A model generated the notes under the pieces. It was not told where the DNA came from, made no database searches, and saw only the letters and a list, made by a program, of their open reading frames with translations. A program made the translations under genes and the position numbers. From Ilumatobacteraceae bacterium (GTDB taxonomy: Bacteria > Actinomycetota > Acidimicrobiia > Acidimicrobiales > Ilumatobacteraceae): a DNA stretch of 7,439 bases. Positions 1 through 4,061 of the stretch are shown here, in pieces; positions within the stretch are counted from its first letter, which is position 1; every line of letters starts with the position of its first letter. The stretch is from NCBI GenBank assembly GCA_016650435.1, contig JAENVT010000414.1:1-7439 (forward strand), in the 5' to 3' direction.

Positions 1-210
1 CGCGACGCCGAGATCGGACACGAGGCAACCGTCAGCAAGATCGCCGACGAGCAGCTGTTCTACCTCATGAGTCGCGGCCTGTCGCAAGAGCAGGCAATGA
101 GCATGGTGGTCAACGGTTTCATCGAGCCGATCACCCGCACGCTGCCGATGGAGTACGCGGTCGAGTGGAGCCGCCTCATCGAACTACAAATGGAAGGCAG
201 CGTCGGCTAA
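1..210 (+). CDS. sufB: SufB, Fe-S cluster assembly scaffold subunit (3' end only)
   Basis: These are the last 69 codons of SufB, open at the left edge and ending in TAA. SufB is the main scaffold of the cytosolic SUF machinery, where a nascent Fe-S cluster is built on the SufB-SufC2-SufD complex. The visible part is the conserved C-terminus: a GHEATVSKI segment near residue 6, followed by [13 protein letters not shown], a VVNGF segment and the terminal [11 protein letters not shown]. From memory this lines up with the E. coli SufB C-terminus (EHEATTSKI ... LEHSVG). The His-Glu pair studied in E. coli as cluster-assembly residues is present; the Glu before it is Gly here, which I believe is normal in actinobacteria. 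The next genes of the pathway (sufD, sufC) lie about 1.1 kb further on, with an opposite-strand gene in between, so sufB is probably not in one tight transcript with sufD. Confidence 0.95.
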   Translation, partial: RDAEIGHEATVSKIADEQLFYLMSRGLSQEQAMSMVVNGFIEPITRTLPMEYAVEWSRLIELQMEGSVG

Positions 211-212
211 CT

Positions 213-222
213 CTGGCGCCAG
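213..222. repeat. 10-bp perfect palindrome just after sufB
   Basis: CTGGCGCCAG reads the same on both strands and begins 2 bp after the sufB stop codon. It is too short and too self-complementary to make a good hairpin loop. It may add to the structured sufB 3' end together with the larger palindrome downstream, or it may be chance in GC-rich DNA. Confidence 0.35.
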
Positions 223-264
223 CCGGAAGTTTGCGGCCCGGCGCCGTTCAGTGTCAGTTGAAAT

Positions 265-284
265 GTCTGTGCGCGCGCACAGAC
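265..284. terminator. 20-bp perfect palindrome between convergent genes, possible bidirectional terminator
   Basis: GTCTGTGCGC is followed directly by its exact reverse complement. As RNA this folds to an 8-bp stem (GUCUGUGC/GCACAGAC) with a GCGC loop on either strand. It lies between the convergent ends of sufB and the SHOCT gene, where a two-way terminator would be expected. A U-run is absent on the + strand; on the - strand the stem is followed by ATTTCAA, which is only modestly U-rich. Termination is therefore inferred from position and symmetry, and a protein-binding site is an alternative. Confidence 0.45.
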
Positions 285-337
285 GCTCCGCGCTTCTAAT
301 CGCTCACGCTCATCAAAGAACCTGGCAACGCAGGACG

Positions 338-363
338 CGAAATGGGCCGCCGGCGCCATTTCG
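338..363 (-). terminator. 8-bp inverted repeat downstream of the SHOCT gene
   Basis: CGAAATGG (338-345) and CCATTTCG (356-363) are exact reverse complements around a 10-nt GC-rich loop. The element sits about 48 nt past the stop codon of the opposite-strand SHOCT gene, so it could end that transcript or protect its 3' end. No U-tract follows on the - strand, so this is a weak call. Confidence 0.3.
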
Positions 364-411
364 GTGCCAGCGCAGCCCCACAGCACGCGAGCGACGCGGG
401 ATTCAGAACGC

Positions 412-780
412 CTAGCCGACGGGCGGGGGCGGGGGACTTTCACGCAACACTGTGATCGCGGCGCGGTAGTCGTCGGGGGTGATCTCGCCGCGGGCCAGAC
501 GGTCGGCCAAGATTGCCTGGGCGTTGAGAGTGGGCGAGGCGGGTGGCGGCCCGGCAACGGTAGATGCAACCGTGTGCCGCCCGCGCCACAGCACCACCAG
601 CAAGGCGGCGACGGCGATCAGCATCAGCAGCGGGAAGAAGAACATCATCCCGTCGCCGCGACCGCCCCGGCCGAATCCTCCGCCGAAACCGCGACCATCG
701 GCGAACGCGATGTTGGCGGTCAATATGGCTGCAACGGCGCCGCCAACGGCGCTGAATGCAATCGCTCTGGTTCGTGACAT
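412..780 (-). CDS. SHOCT-domain protein with signal peptide and one transmembrane segment
   Basis: This encodes 122 aa. Residues 1-27 look like a signal peptide or N-terminal anchor (MSRTR, then a hydrophobic stretch ending AFA before DG). Residues 28-43 are Gly/Arg-rich and flexible. A hydrophobic helix follows at about 46-65 (MMFFFPLLMLIAVAALLVVL), then a Pro-rich linker (77-84). Residues 88-113 (AQAILADRLARGEITPDDY and following) match the SHOCT short C-terminal domain, a roughly 30-residue helical module known from many otherwise unrelated bacterial proteins and thought to mediate oligomerisation. The tail is a run of prolines. I chose the ATG at 780 rather than an in-frame ATG 45 nt upstream because AAGGAG lies 9 nt before it and the signal peptide then starts correctly. 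It is convergent with sufB and divergent from the four-cysteine gene, so it probably has its own promoter. The SHOCT assignment is good; the cellular role is unknown. Confidence 0.85.
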   Translation of the reverse strand: MSRTRAIAFSAVGGAVAAILTANIAFADGRGFGGGFGRGGRGDGMMFFFPLLMLIAVAALLVVLWRGRHTVASTVAGPPPASPTLNAQAILADRLARGEITPDDYRAAITVLRESPPPPPVG

Positions 781-789
781 GTCAGGAAT

Positions 790-795
790 CTCCTT
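790..795 (-). promoter_or_regulatory. Shine-Dalgarno site that sets the SHOCT gene start
   Basis: AAGGAG read on the - strand lies 9 nt upstream of the ATG at 780. It sits inside the longer open reading frame and so argues against the upstream ATG at 825. Confidence 0.75.
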
Positions 796-808
796 CGTGG
801 TGATTTTG

Positions 809-814
809 ATCGTA
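809..814 (-). promoter_or_regulatory. Candidate -10 box for the SHOCT gene
   Basis: TACGAT on the - strand would give a transcript starting near 802 and a leader of about 22 nt that includes the AAGGAG site. I see no matching -35 element. It resembles the TACGCT and TACGTT boxes proposed for two other genes in this window. Confidence 0.25.
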
Positions 815-889
815 GGCCGCACCATCGGCCGCGGCGACGGGAGATCGGTGAGAACTTGGTATGAAGGTTGCGCGTGGCTCTAGCGGTTC

Positions 890-895
890 TACGCT
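890..895 (+). promoter_or_regulatory. -10 box of a leaderless promoter for the four-cysteine gene
   Basis: TACGCT occupies positions -12 to -7 relative to the ATG at 902, so transcription would start at the A of the start codon. There is no purine-rich ribosome binding site upstream of that ATG. A weak TTGCGC at 868-873 with a 16-bp spacer could be a -35 element. Confidence 0.45.
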
Positions 896-901
896 TCGCT
901 T

Positions 902-1252
902 ATGCCAATGCGTCAGGAGTGCAAGAATTTCGAGAGTCGCACTTATGCGAACGGCGAAACGGTGCGCAAATGCAATCTCGATCTGGCGCCTGACGCGCCA
1001 TGGCGCTGCCCGGAGCATTGCAGCGCGTTCGAGCCGCGAATGGACGCGGGCTGGACATACGGGTCGATGGTGTCGCCACCGACGCCCCCCGAGCCGCCGG
1101 GTATCGACGACGGTAGCGCTGCTGCGATCCTCGACGAAGCCGAAGACTTCCTCAACTCGATCGGGCCACAGGTCATGTCGGAAGCCGGCATCAGCCGGCA
1201 GCCCCGCAAGAAGCGTTTTCGCAAGATCATGCGCCGCTTCCGCGACGAGTAG
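902..1252 (+). CDS. Small four-cysteine protein of unknown function in the suf cluster
   Basis: This encodes 116 aa that I cannot assign to a named family. The N-terminal 45 residues hold four cysteines at 7, 24, 36 and 40 (C-x16-C-x11-C-x3-C, the last two in RCPEHC). That spacing could bind zinc or an Fe-S cluster, or form disulfides. There is no signal peptide or membrane segment, so a cytosolic metal site is the likeliest reading. Residues 58-66 are Pro-rich, 70-90 form an acidic helix-like stretch (AAAILDEAEDFLNSI), and the last 20 residues are very basic (RKKRFRKIMRRF), suggesting contact with nucleic acid or an acidic partner. It ends 52 bp before sufD on the same strand and follows sufB after the opposite-strand gene. 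A role in Fe-S assembly or delivery is inferred from position and cysteines only. The start is the ATG at 902, which fits a leaderless promoter; ATG at 908 is an alternative. Confidence 0.8.
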   Translation: MPMRQECKNFESRTYANGETVRKCNLDLAPDAPWRCPEHCSAFEPRMDAGWTYGSMVSPPTPPEPPGIDDGSAAAILDEAEDFLNSIGPQVMSEAGISRQPRKKRFRKIMRRFRDE

Positions 1253-1278
1253 CAGCGCATCAGATCGTAGGGATTAGC

Positions 1279-1292
1279 ACTACGCGGGTAGT
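1279..1292. promoter_or_regulatory. Inverted repeat abutting the sufD -10 box, candidate operator
   Basis: ACTAC (1279-1283) and GTAGT (1288-1292) are perfect inverted repeats separated by GCGG. The right arm overlaps the first base of the proposed sufD -10 box. A regulator bound here would occlude RNA polymerase. I do not recognise it as the site of a particular regulator, and the arms are short. Confidence 0.35.
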
Positions 1293-1297
1293 AGAAT
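1292..1297 (+). promoter_or_regulatory. -10 box of a leaderless promoter for sufD-ferredoxin-sufC
   Basis: TAGAAT (5 of 6 matches to TATAAT) ends 7 nt before the GTG at 1305, the spacing expected for a transcript that begins at or one base before the start codon. No Shine-Dalgarno sequence precedes the GTG. No convincing -35 is visible. Confidence 0.5.
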
Positions 1298-1304
1298 TTC
1301 CGCC

Positions 1305-2423
1305 GTGCTTGCGTTCTCGCCCGACCTCGCTGACCCCTCTGACCAGCATCGCAAGTCCGCAGCAGAGCGGGCCCAGGCAATGGACCTGCCCAGTGCCGAG
1401 CAAGAGGTATGGCGCTACAGCCGGATCGGCGAACTGCAGCTCGACCGCTTCCACCCAACCGCTCCCACCACCACCGTTCACGGCGCCAACGGGTACATCG
1501 CCGATCATCACGACGTCGACACCACGGCCGTGCACGACGTCTTCGACGAACTCAGCCAGTCGTTCTATGGCGAAACGATTCTGTCGATCCCCCGGGGTAC
1601 ACACGTTGCCAAACCGATCATGGTCACCCACACCGTGCACGGCAACGACGAGGCGACGTTCCCGCGACTGGTGATCGACGCCAGCGAGAACAGCGAAGTC
1701 ACCATTGTCGAGCGCTTCGTTTCCGACGGCGCCGGCGCTGCGCTGATCGTGCCGCGGCTATACGTCCGTGCCCAGCAGGCTGCACGCGTCACCTACGTGG
1801 CTATCAACGAACTCAGCACCTCGGTGTGGCAACTCGGTCACCAGCAAGCTATCGGCGAGCGTGATTCGACGACCCTGTTGGCCACGGTCGCCCTCGGCGG
1901 CGAGTACGCAAGAGTGCGTACCGACGTCAAGGTGGTCGGTCAGGGTGCCAGCACTCGGCAGGTCGCCCTCTACTACGCCGACGGAACGCAGATGCACGAC
2001 TTCCGCACACTGCAAGACCACGTCGCCCCGCGCACCACCAGCGATCTGTTGTTCAAGGGTGCGGTGCAAGACACGGCACGCAGCGTCTACACCGGCCTGA
2101 TCCGCATCGGCCACGAAGCCAAGGGGTCGGTCGCCTACCAGACCAACCGCAACCTCACCCTTAGCGCCGGGGCCTGGGCCGAGAGTGTGCCCAACCTCGA
2201 AATCGAGACCAACGACGTGAAGTGCAGCCACGCCAGCACCATCGGCCCGATCGACGAGGATCAACGGTTCTATCTCGAGAGCCGGGGCATCCCGCCCGAC
2301 ACTGCGGAGCGATTGGTCGTGCTGGGTTTCTTCGACGAGGTGCTTGCCCAATTACCCGTCGGCCCCCTGGCCAGCGAGCTACGTGCCCAAGTTGCCGCCA
2401 AACTTGACAGGCGAACACGATGA
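1305..2423 (+). CDS. sufD: SufD, Fe-S cluster assembly scaffold subunit
   Basis: This encodes 372 aa, somewhat under the roughly 420 aa of E. coli SufD and in the usual actinobacterial range. SufD partners SufB and SufC in the SUF scaffold and is linked in E. coli to iron acquisition during cluster assembly. The N-terminal part has the EVWRYSRIGELQLDRF segment typical of SufB/SufD proteins. The middle is the beta-helix core. The C-terminus carries TNRNLTLSAGAW, LEIETNDVKCSHAST (Cys307 and His309, matching the conserved Cys/His pair of SufD) and DQRFYLESRGIPPDTA. The GTG start gives the helical N-terminus (RKSAAERAQAMDLPS) seen before the WRY motif in relatives; an in-frame ATG at 1380 would remove it. 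The stop overlaps the ferredoxin start by 4 bp (ATGA), so the two are translationally coupled. Confidence 0.95.
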   Translation: MLAFSPDLADPSDQHRKSAAERAQAMDLPSAEQEVWRYSRIGELQLDRFHPTAPTTTVHGANGYIADHHDVDTTAVHDVFDELSQSFYGETILSIPRGTHVAKPIMVTHTVHGNDEATFPRLVIDASENSEVTIVERFVSDGAGAALIVPRLYVRAQQAARVTYVAINELSTSVWQLGHQQAIGERDSTTLLATVALGGEYARVRTDVKVVGQGASTRQVALYYADGTQMHDFRTLQDHVAPRTTSDLLFKGAVQDTARSVYTGLIRIGHEAKGSVAYQTNRNLTLSAGAWAESVPNLEIETNDVKCSHASTIGPIDEDQRFYLESRGIPPDTAERLVVLGFFDEVLAQLPVGPLASELRAQVAAKLDRRTR

Positions 2424-2737
2424 GCACCGTGGTCTGCCAACTCGATGATCTTGCTCCCAACAGTGCAAAGCGTTTCGATGTCGGGGGCCGGGCTGTTGCG
2501 ATCGTGCGTATCGGCGACGATGTCTATGCAATCGGGGATACGTGCACTCATGCCGACGTTTCATTGAGCGAGGGCGAGTTGTTCTGCGACACCAAGGAAA
2601 TTGAGTGTTGGAAACACGGCAGCACCTTCAGCCTCGAGACCGGCGAGCCGCAAACGTTGCCGGCAACCCAACCCGTGCCGGTGTACGTCGCCCGTGTTGT
2701 CGATGGCAAGGTCGAGATCGATTTGGAGGATCAGTGA
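2420..2737 (+). CDS. Rieske [2Fe-2S] ferredoxin of the SUF cluster
   Basis: This encodes 105 aa, a complete small Rieske ferredoxin of the non-heme dioxygenase ferredoxin-subunit type. The cluster ligands are visible as Cys42-Thr-His44 and Cys63-Trp-Lys-His66 (C-x-H-x18-C-x2-H), giving two Cys and two His ligands. There is no signal peptide or membrane helix, so it is a soluble cytosolic electron carrier. Automated annotation often calls such proteins phenylpropionate or biphenyl dioxygenase ferredoxins, but no oxygenase is nearby. From memory a Rieske ferredoxin also sits between sufD and sufC in Streptomyces. It overlaps sufD and sufC by 4 bp each, so it is made together with them. A role as electron donor for, or recipient of, newly assembled clusters is inferred. 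Confidence 0.92.
   Translation: MSTVVCQLDDLAPNSAKRFDVGGRAVAIVRIGDDVYAIGDTCTHADVSLSEGELFCDTKEIECWKHGSTFSLETGEPQTLPATQPVPVYVARVVDGKVEIDLEDQ
2725..2730 (+). promoter_or_regulatory. Shine-Dalgarno site that sets the sufC start
   Basis: GGAGGA lies 3 nt before the GTG at 2734, inside the end of the ferredoxin gene. The spacing is short but the match is strong, and it rules out the longer reading frame that opens at 2605. Confidence 0.65.
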
Positions 2738-3507
2738 GCACGCTCGAAATACGCGACCTGGTTGCGTCGGTTGCCGGCAAGACAATTCTCAACGGCATCA
2801 CCTTGACGGTGCGCTCTGGCGAGGTTCATGCCGTCATGGGCCCGAACGGTGCAGGCAAGAGCACCTTGTCGGCCGTCGTCATGGGCAAGCCGGGCTACGA
2901 GGTGATCTCCGGTTCGGTGCTGCTGGATGGCGTCGACATGCTGTCGCTGCCGAGTTGGCAACGTGCGCAGGCCGGGTTGCATCTGGTGATGCAGTATCCC
3001 ACCGAGGTACCCGGAGTTCAGCTGGTCGACGTCATGCATCACGCTTTTGCCGCGAGGGGCATGGGCACGGCGGGGCTCGACGAGCGCCTGCAAGCCGAGG
3101 CGCTGCGTATCGGGTTCGATGCGGCATTGTTCGAGCGGGCACTCAACGTCGACCTCTCCGGTGGTGAGAAGAAGCGCAACGAAACCCTGCAGGTGGCAAT
3201 GCTGGAGCCAAAGATCGTCATCCTCGACGAACTCGACTCCGGTCTCGACATCGACGCGTTGCGGGATTGCGCTCAGCGCATCGAGGCGCTGACCAACGAG
3301 CAGAATCTCGGCGTGCTGGCCATAACCCACTACAACCGGCTGCTTGAGGTGTTGCATCCGGACCACGTACACATTCTCGTGAAGGGCCGCATCGTGTCGT
3401 CAGGCGGAGCAGAGCTTGCCGACCAGCTCGAGGTCGATGGCTACGCGGCGTTCGTCAGCAGCGACGAAGAGCCCAGCGGTGGCGCTCTCGCCGATTTGTT
3501 CGGGTAG
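2734..3507 (+). CDS. sufC: SufC, ABC-type ATPase of the SUF system
   Basis: This encodes 257 aa, the usual SufC length. SufC is the soluble ATPase that drives conformational change in the SufB-SufC2-SufD scaffold. Motifs in order: Walker A GPNGAGKST (36-44), Q-loop Gln87 in MQYPTEVPG, ABC signature LSGGEKKRNE (141-150), Walker B IVILDELDSGLD (161-172) and H-loop His199 in ITHYNRLL. The signature KKRNE and the ELDSGLD form (instead of EPTSGLD) are SufC hallmarks. No transmembrane domain is present, as expected. I chose the GTG at 2734, which overlaps the ferredoxin stop (GTGA), has GGAGGA just upstream, and starts the protein at the family's usual STLEIRDL. It is the last suf gene seen here; the expected sufS and sufU do not follow. 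Confidence 0.95.
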   Translation: MSTLEIRDLVASVAGKTILNGITLTVRSGEVHAVMGPNGAGKSTLSAVVMGKPGYEVISGSVLLDGVDMLSLPSWQRAQAGLHLVMQYPTEVPGVQLVDVMHHAFAARGMGTAGLDERLQAEALRIGFDAALFERALNVDLSGGEKKRNETLQVAMLEPKIVILDELDSGLDIDALRDCAQRIEALTNEQNLGVLAITHYNRLLEVLHPDHVHILVKGRIVSSGGAELADQLEVDGYAAFVSSDEEPSGGALADLFG

Positions 3508-3522
3508 GCCAAACGACTCAAA

Positions 3523-3536
3523 CCGCGTTTCCGCGG
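3523..3536 (+). terminator. Weak hairpin after sufC
   Basis: CCGCG (3523-3527) and CGCGG (3532-3536) pair around a TTTC loop, 15 bp past the sufC stop. The stem is only 5 bp and no U-run follows, so it may be a weak terminator or nothing. Confidence 0.3.
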
Positions 3537-3645
3537 GGATTGGTCGCCTGACCCTTCGTGGGCACGCGTCACTGGACGCGGTTGTCCATCTGCGGTGTCC
3601 GTGCTGTCGGGGCGGTACGTCCCGCTCAGATGTTGCAGGTAGACC

Positions 3646-3672
3646 GATTTTCTTGATGATGTCCTGAAAATC
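3646..3672. repeat. GATTTTC/GAAAATC inverted repeat upstream of the peptide operon
   Basis: GATTTTC (3646-3652) is matched by its exact inverse GAAAATC (3666-3672) over a 13-nt spacer. A third copy, GATTTTC, lies at 3701-3707, directly before the proposed -10 box, within the ATGA-TTT-TCAT palindrome (3699-3709). The shared heptamer and its position suggest an operator for the downstream operon; no regulator is recognised. Confidence 0.35.
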
Positions 3673-3712
3673 ACTTAAGGATCAGCGTCTAGGTCCCGAT
3701 GATTTTCATGCG

Positions 3713-3718
3713 TATAAC
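3713..3718 (+). promoter_or_regulatory. -10 box of the peptide/GGDEF-EAL operon promoter
   Basis: TATAAC matches TATAAT at five of six positions and stands out in GC-rich DNA. Transcription would start near 3725, giving a leader of about 67 nt before the first peptide gene. The hexamer 17 bp upstream (TAGGTC, 3690-3695) is a poor -35 match, so an activator or another sigma factor may be needed. Confidence 0.45.
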
Positions 3719-3724
3719 AACGGG

Positions 3725-3758
3725 GCACGGTGGAGGTGAACGGCGGACGCCGCCGTGC
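3725..3758 (+). promoter_or_regulatory. Leader hairpin in the 5' UTR of the peptide operon
   Basis: GCACGGTGG (3725-3733) pairs with CCGCCGTGC (3750-3758): nine base pairs including one G-U, with a 16-nt loop that itself contains GGCGGACG. It begins where the transcript is predicted to start and ends 19 nt before the ribosome binding site. It could stabilise the mRNA 5' end or act as a regulatory leader. I cannot match it to a known riboswitch class. Confidence 0.4.
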
Positions 3759-3777
3759 GATGGACGGACTGCCGAGC

Positions 3778-3783
3778 AGGAGG
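3778..3783 (+). promoter_or_regulatory. Strong Shine-Dalgarno site for peptide gene 1
   Basis: AGGAGG lies 8 nt before the ATG at 3792. It is the best ribosome binding site in the window. It fixes the start of the 31-aa peptide and excludes the in-frame ATG at 3699, which has none and lies upstream of the proposed promoter. Confidence 0.75.
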
Positions 3784-3791
3784 GACGCAAT

Positions 3792-3887
3792 ATGCGTCAG
3801 CAAGCGAAAACAACCATCTACAGGCTGGCGCCGGTTGTGATGCTCGCCATCACACTCGCAGCGCCATCTAAATGGAGCGTCAGATGA
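3792..3887 (+). CDS. Small hydrophobic peptide 1 (31 aa), first of a tandem pair
   Basis: This 31-aa mini-protein begins MRQQAK, has a basic N-terminus (Arg2, Lys6, Arg11), a hydrophobic segment at about 12-25 (LAPVVMLAITLAAP) and the tail PSKWSVR. It has the n- and h-regions of an export signal or a very short membrane peptide. A cleavage after LAA would release a heptapeptide, but Pro at +1 disfavours this. Its tail resembles that of the next peptide (AP, then S or W, then KWS). Strong translation signals (AGGAGG, 8-nt spacing) and an exact 4-bp overlap with the next mini-gene support real expression. It heads a same-strand run leading to a membrane GGDEF-EAL protein. I know no named family. 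Possible roles are a secreted signal, a regulator of the membrane protein, or a leader peptide controlling downstream expression. Confidence 0.6.
   Translation: MRQQAKTTIYRLAPVVMLAITLAAPSKWSVR
3874..3877 (+). promoter_or_regulatory. Shine-Dalgarno site for peptide gene 2
   Basis: GGAG lies 6 nt before the ATG at 3884, inside the end of peptide gene 1. With the ATGA overlap it points to coupled translation of the two mini-genes. Confidence 0.55.
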
Positions 3888-3982
3888 GAAGCTTTAAGCA
3901 CACATCGGTACGCGCCGCCGGGGCAATCGCAACATTCGTTGCGTTGATCTCGTCGGTCGGTGCGCCTTGGAAATGGTCCTGA
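3884..3982 (+). CDS. Small hydrophobic peptide 2 (32 aa), second of a tandem pair
   Basis: This 32-aa mini-protein begins MRSFKHTSVR, has a hydrophobic segment at about 11-27 (AAGAIATFVALISSVGA) and ends PWKWS. The layout is that of peptide 1: MR start, basic N-terminus, one hydrophobic stretch, and a short tail with AP and KWS. The two look like diverged copies, although they are too short for a firm homology claim. The start overlaps the peptide 1 stop by 4 bp and has GGAG 6 nt upstream. If processed as a signal peptide after VGA, the released tail would be a pentapeptide rich in Trp, but Pro at +1 again disfavours this. Two Trp codons lie just before the stop, and a GC-rich hairpin follows 9 nt later, so a leader-peptide role is an alternative. 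The GGDEF-EAL start is 79 nt downstream. Confidence 0.6.
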   Translation: MRSFKHTSVRAAGAIATFVALISSVGAPWKWS

Positions 3983-3991
3983 GCTGAGTTT

Positions 3992-4021
3992 GCGGCGCGG
4001 TGCGTCCCAGCCCCGCGCCGC
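3992..4021 (+). promoter_or_regulatory. GC-rich hairpin between peptide gene 2 and the GGDEF-EAL gene, possible attenuator
   Basis: GCGGCGCGG (3992-4000) and CCGCGCCGC (4013-4021) form a perfect 9-bp stem with a 12-nt loop. It lies 9 nt after the peptide 2 stop and 40 nt before the GGDEF-EAL start. No U-run follows, so it is not a classical intrinsic terminator. The left arm could also pair with CGCGCCGC at 3911-3918 inside peptide gene 2, making two mutually exclusive folds. Confidence 0.5.
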
Positions 4022-4048
4022 CACGCTCATCCGACTCGTAGTAGATCA

Positions 4049-4052
4049 AGGA
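4049..4052 (+). promoter_or_regulatory. Shine-Dalgarno site that sets the GGDEF-EAL start
   Basis: AGGA, within AAGGAAG (4048-4054), lies 9 nt upstream of the GTG at 4062. It supports this start over the GTG at 3960, which lies inside peptide gene 2 and has no such site. Confidence 0.6.
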
Positions 4053-4061
4053 AGTCCGCTG

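Larger units (their letters stand above)
3508..3712. other. Intergenic region after sufC
   Basis: About 280 bp without a supported gene separate sufC from the peptide operon leader. The first 130 bp hold only weak GC-rich inverted repeats. From 3646 on the base composition becomes more AT-rich and contains a repeat set and the promoter described separately. Open frames in this stretch lack ribosome binding sites and read like out-of-frame GC-rich noise, so I call none. Confidence 0.6.

Noticed and set aside
861..1458. Open frames 861-1277 (+) and 943-1458 (-) overlapping the four-cysteine gene
   Set aside because: They are Arg/Ser-rich out-of-frame translations without ribosome binding sites or promoters. 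The 902 frame has ordered cysteines and a helix-like acidic segment.
1758..3372. Long - strand open frames opposite sufD (1758-2351) and sufC (2731-3372)
   Set aside because: They are antisense shadows in GC-rich coding DNA with His/Gln/Arg-rich composition and no recognisable domains.
3441..3674. Open frame on the - strand across the sufC end and the intergenic region
   Set aside because: No start signal, overlaps the sufC coding end, and composition is typical of a shadow frame.
3738..3784. Possible mini-ykkC (guanidine-II) element with GGACGC and GGACGG segments before a ribosome binding site
   Set aside because: That class needs two similar hairpins each with an ACGR loop. The first loop reads ACGC and the second segment cannot form a proper stem.
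3720..3792. Possible c-di-GMP-I (GEMM) riboswitch, prompted by GGGACGCAA before peptide gene 1 and the downstream GGDEF-EAL gene
   Set aside because: Only this short string resembles the GEMM core. The upstream CAGGGCAAACC-like half and the tetraloop receptor helices are missing, and the match is simply the ribosome binding site plus spacer.
3699..3887. A 62-aa protein starting at the ATG at 3699
   Set aside because: No ribosome binding site there, it starts upstream of the TATAAC box, and its extra 31 residues are low-complexity Gly/Arg translation of the leader hairpin. The ATG at 3792 has AGGAGG at ideal spacing.
3968..4021. Classical tryptophan attenuator (Trp codons followed by a hairpin)
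   Set aside because: No tryptophan gene follows, only two Trp codons separated by Lys are present, the peptide has a membrane-like core, and the hairpin lacks a U-run. Only a general attenuation idea is kept.
3960..4061. GTG at 3960 as the start of the GGDEF-EAL protein
   Set aside because: It would overlap peptide gene 2, has no ribosome binding site, and adds Arg-rich residues that are out-of-frame reading of the hairpin region. GTG at 4062 has AAGGAAG upstream.
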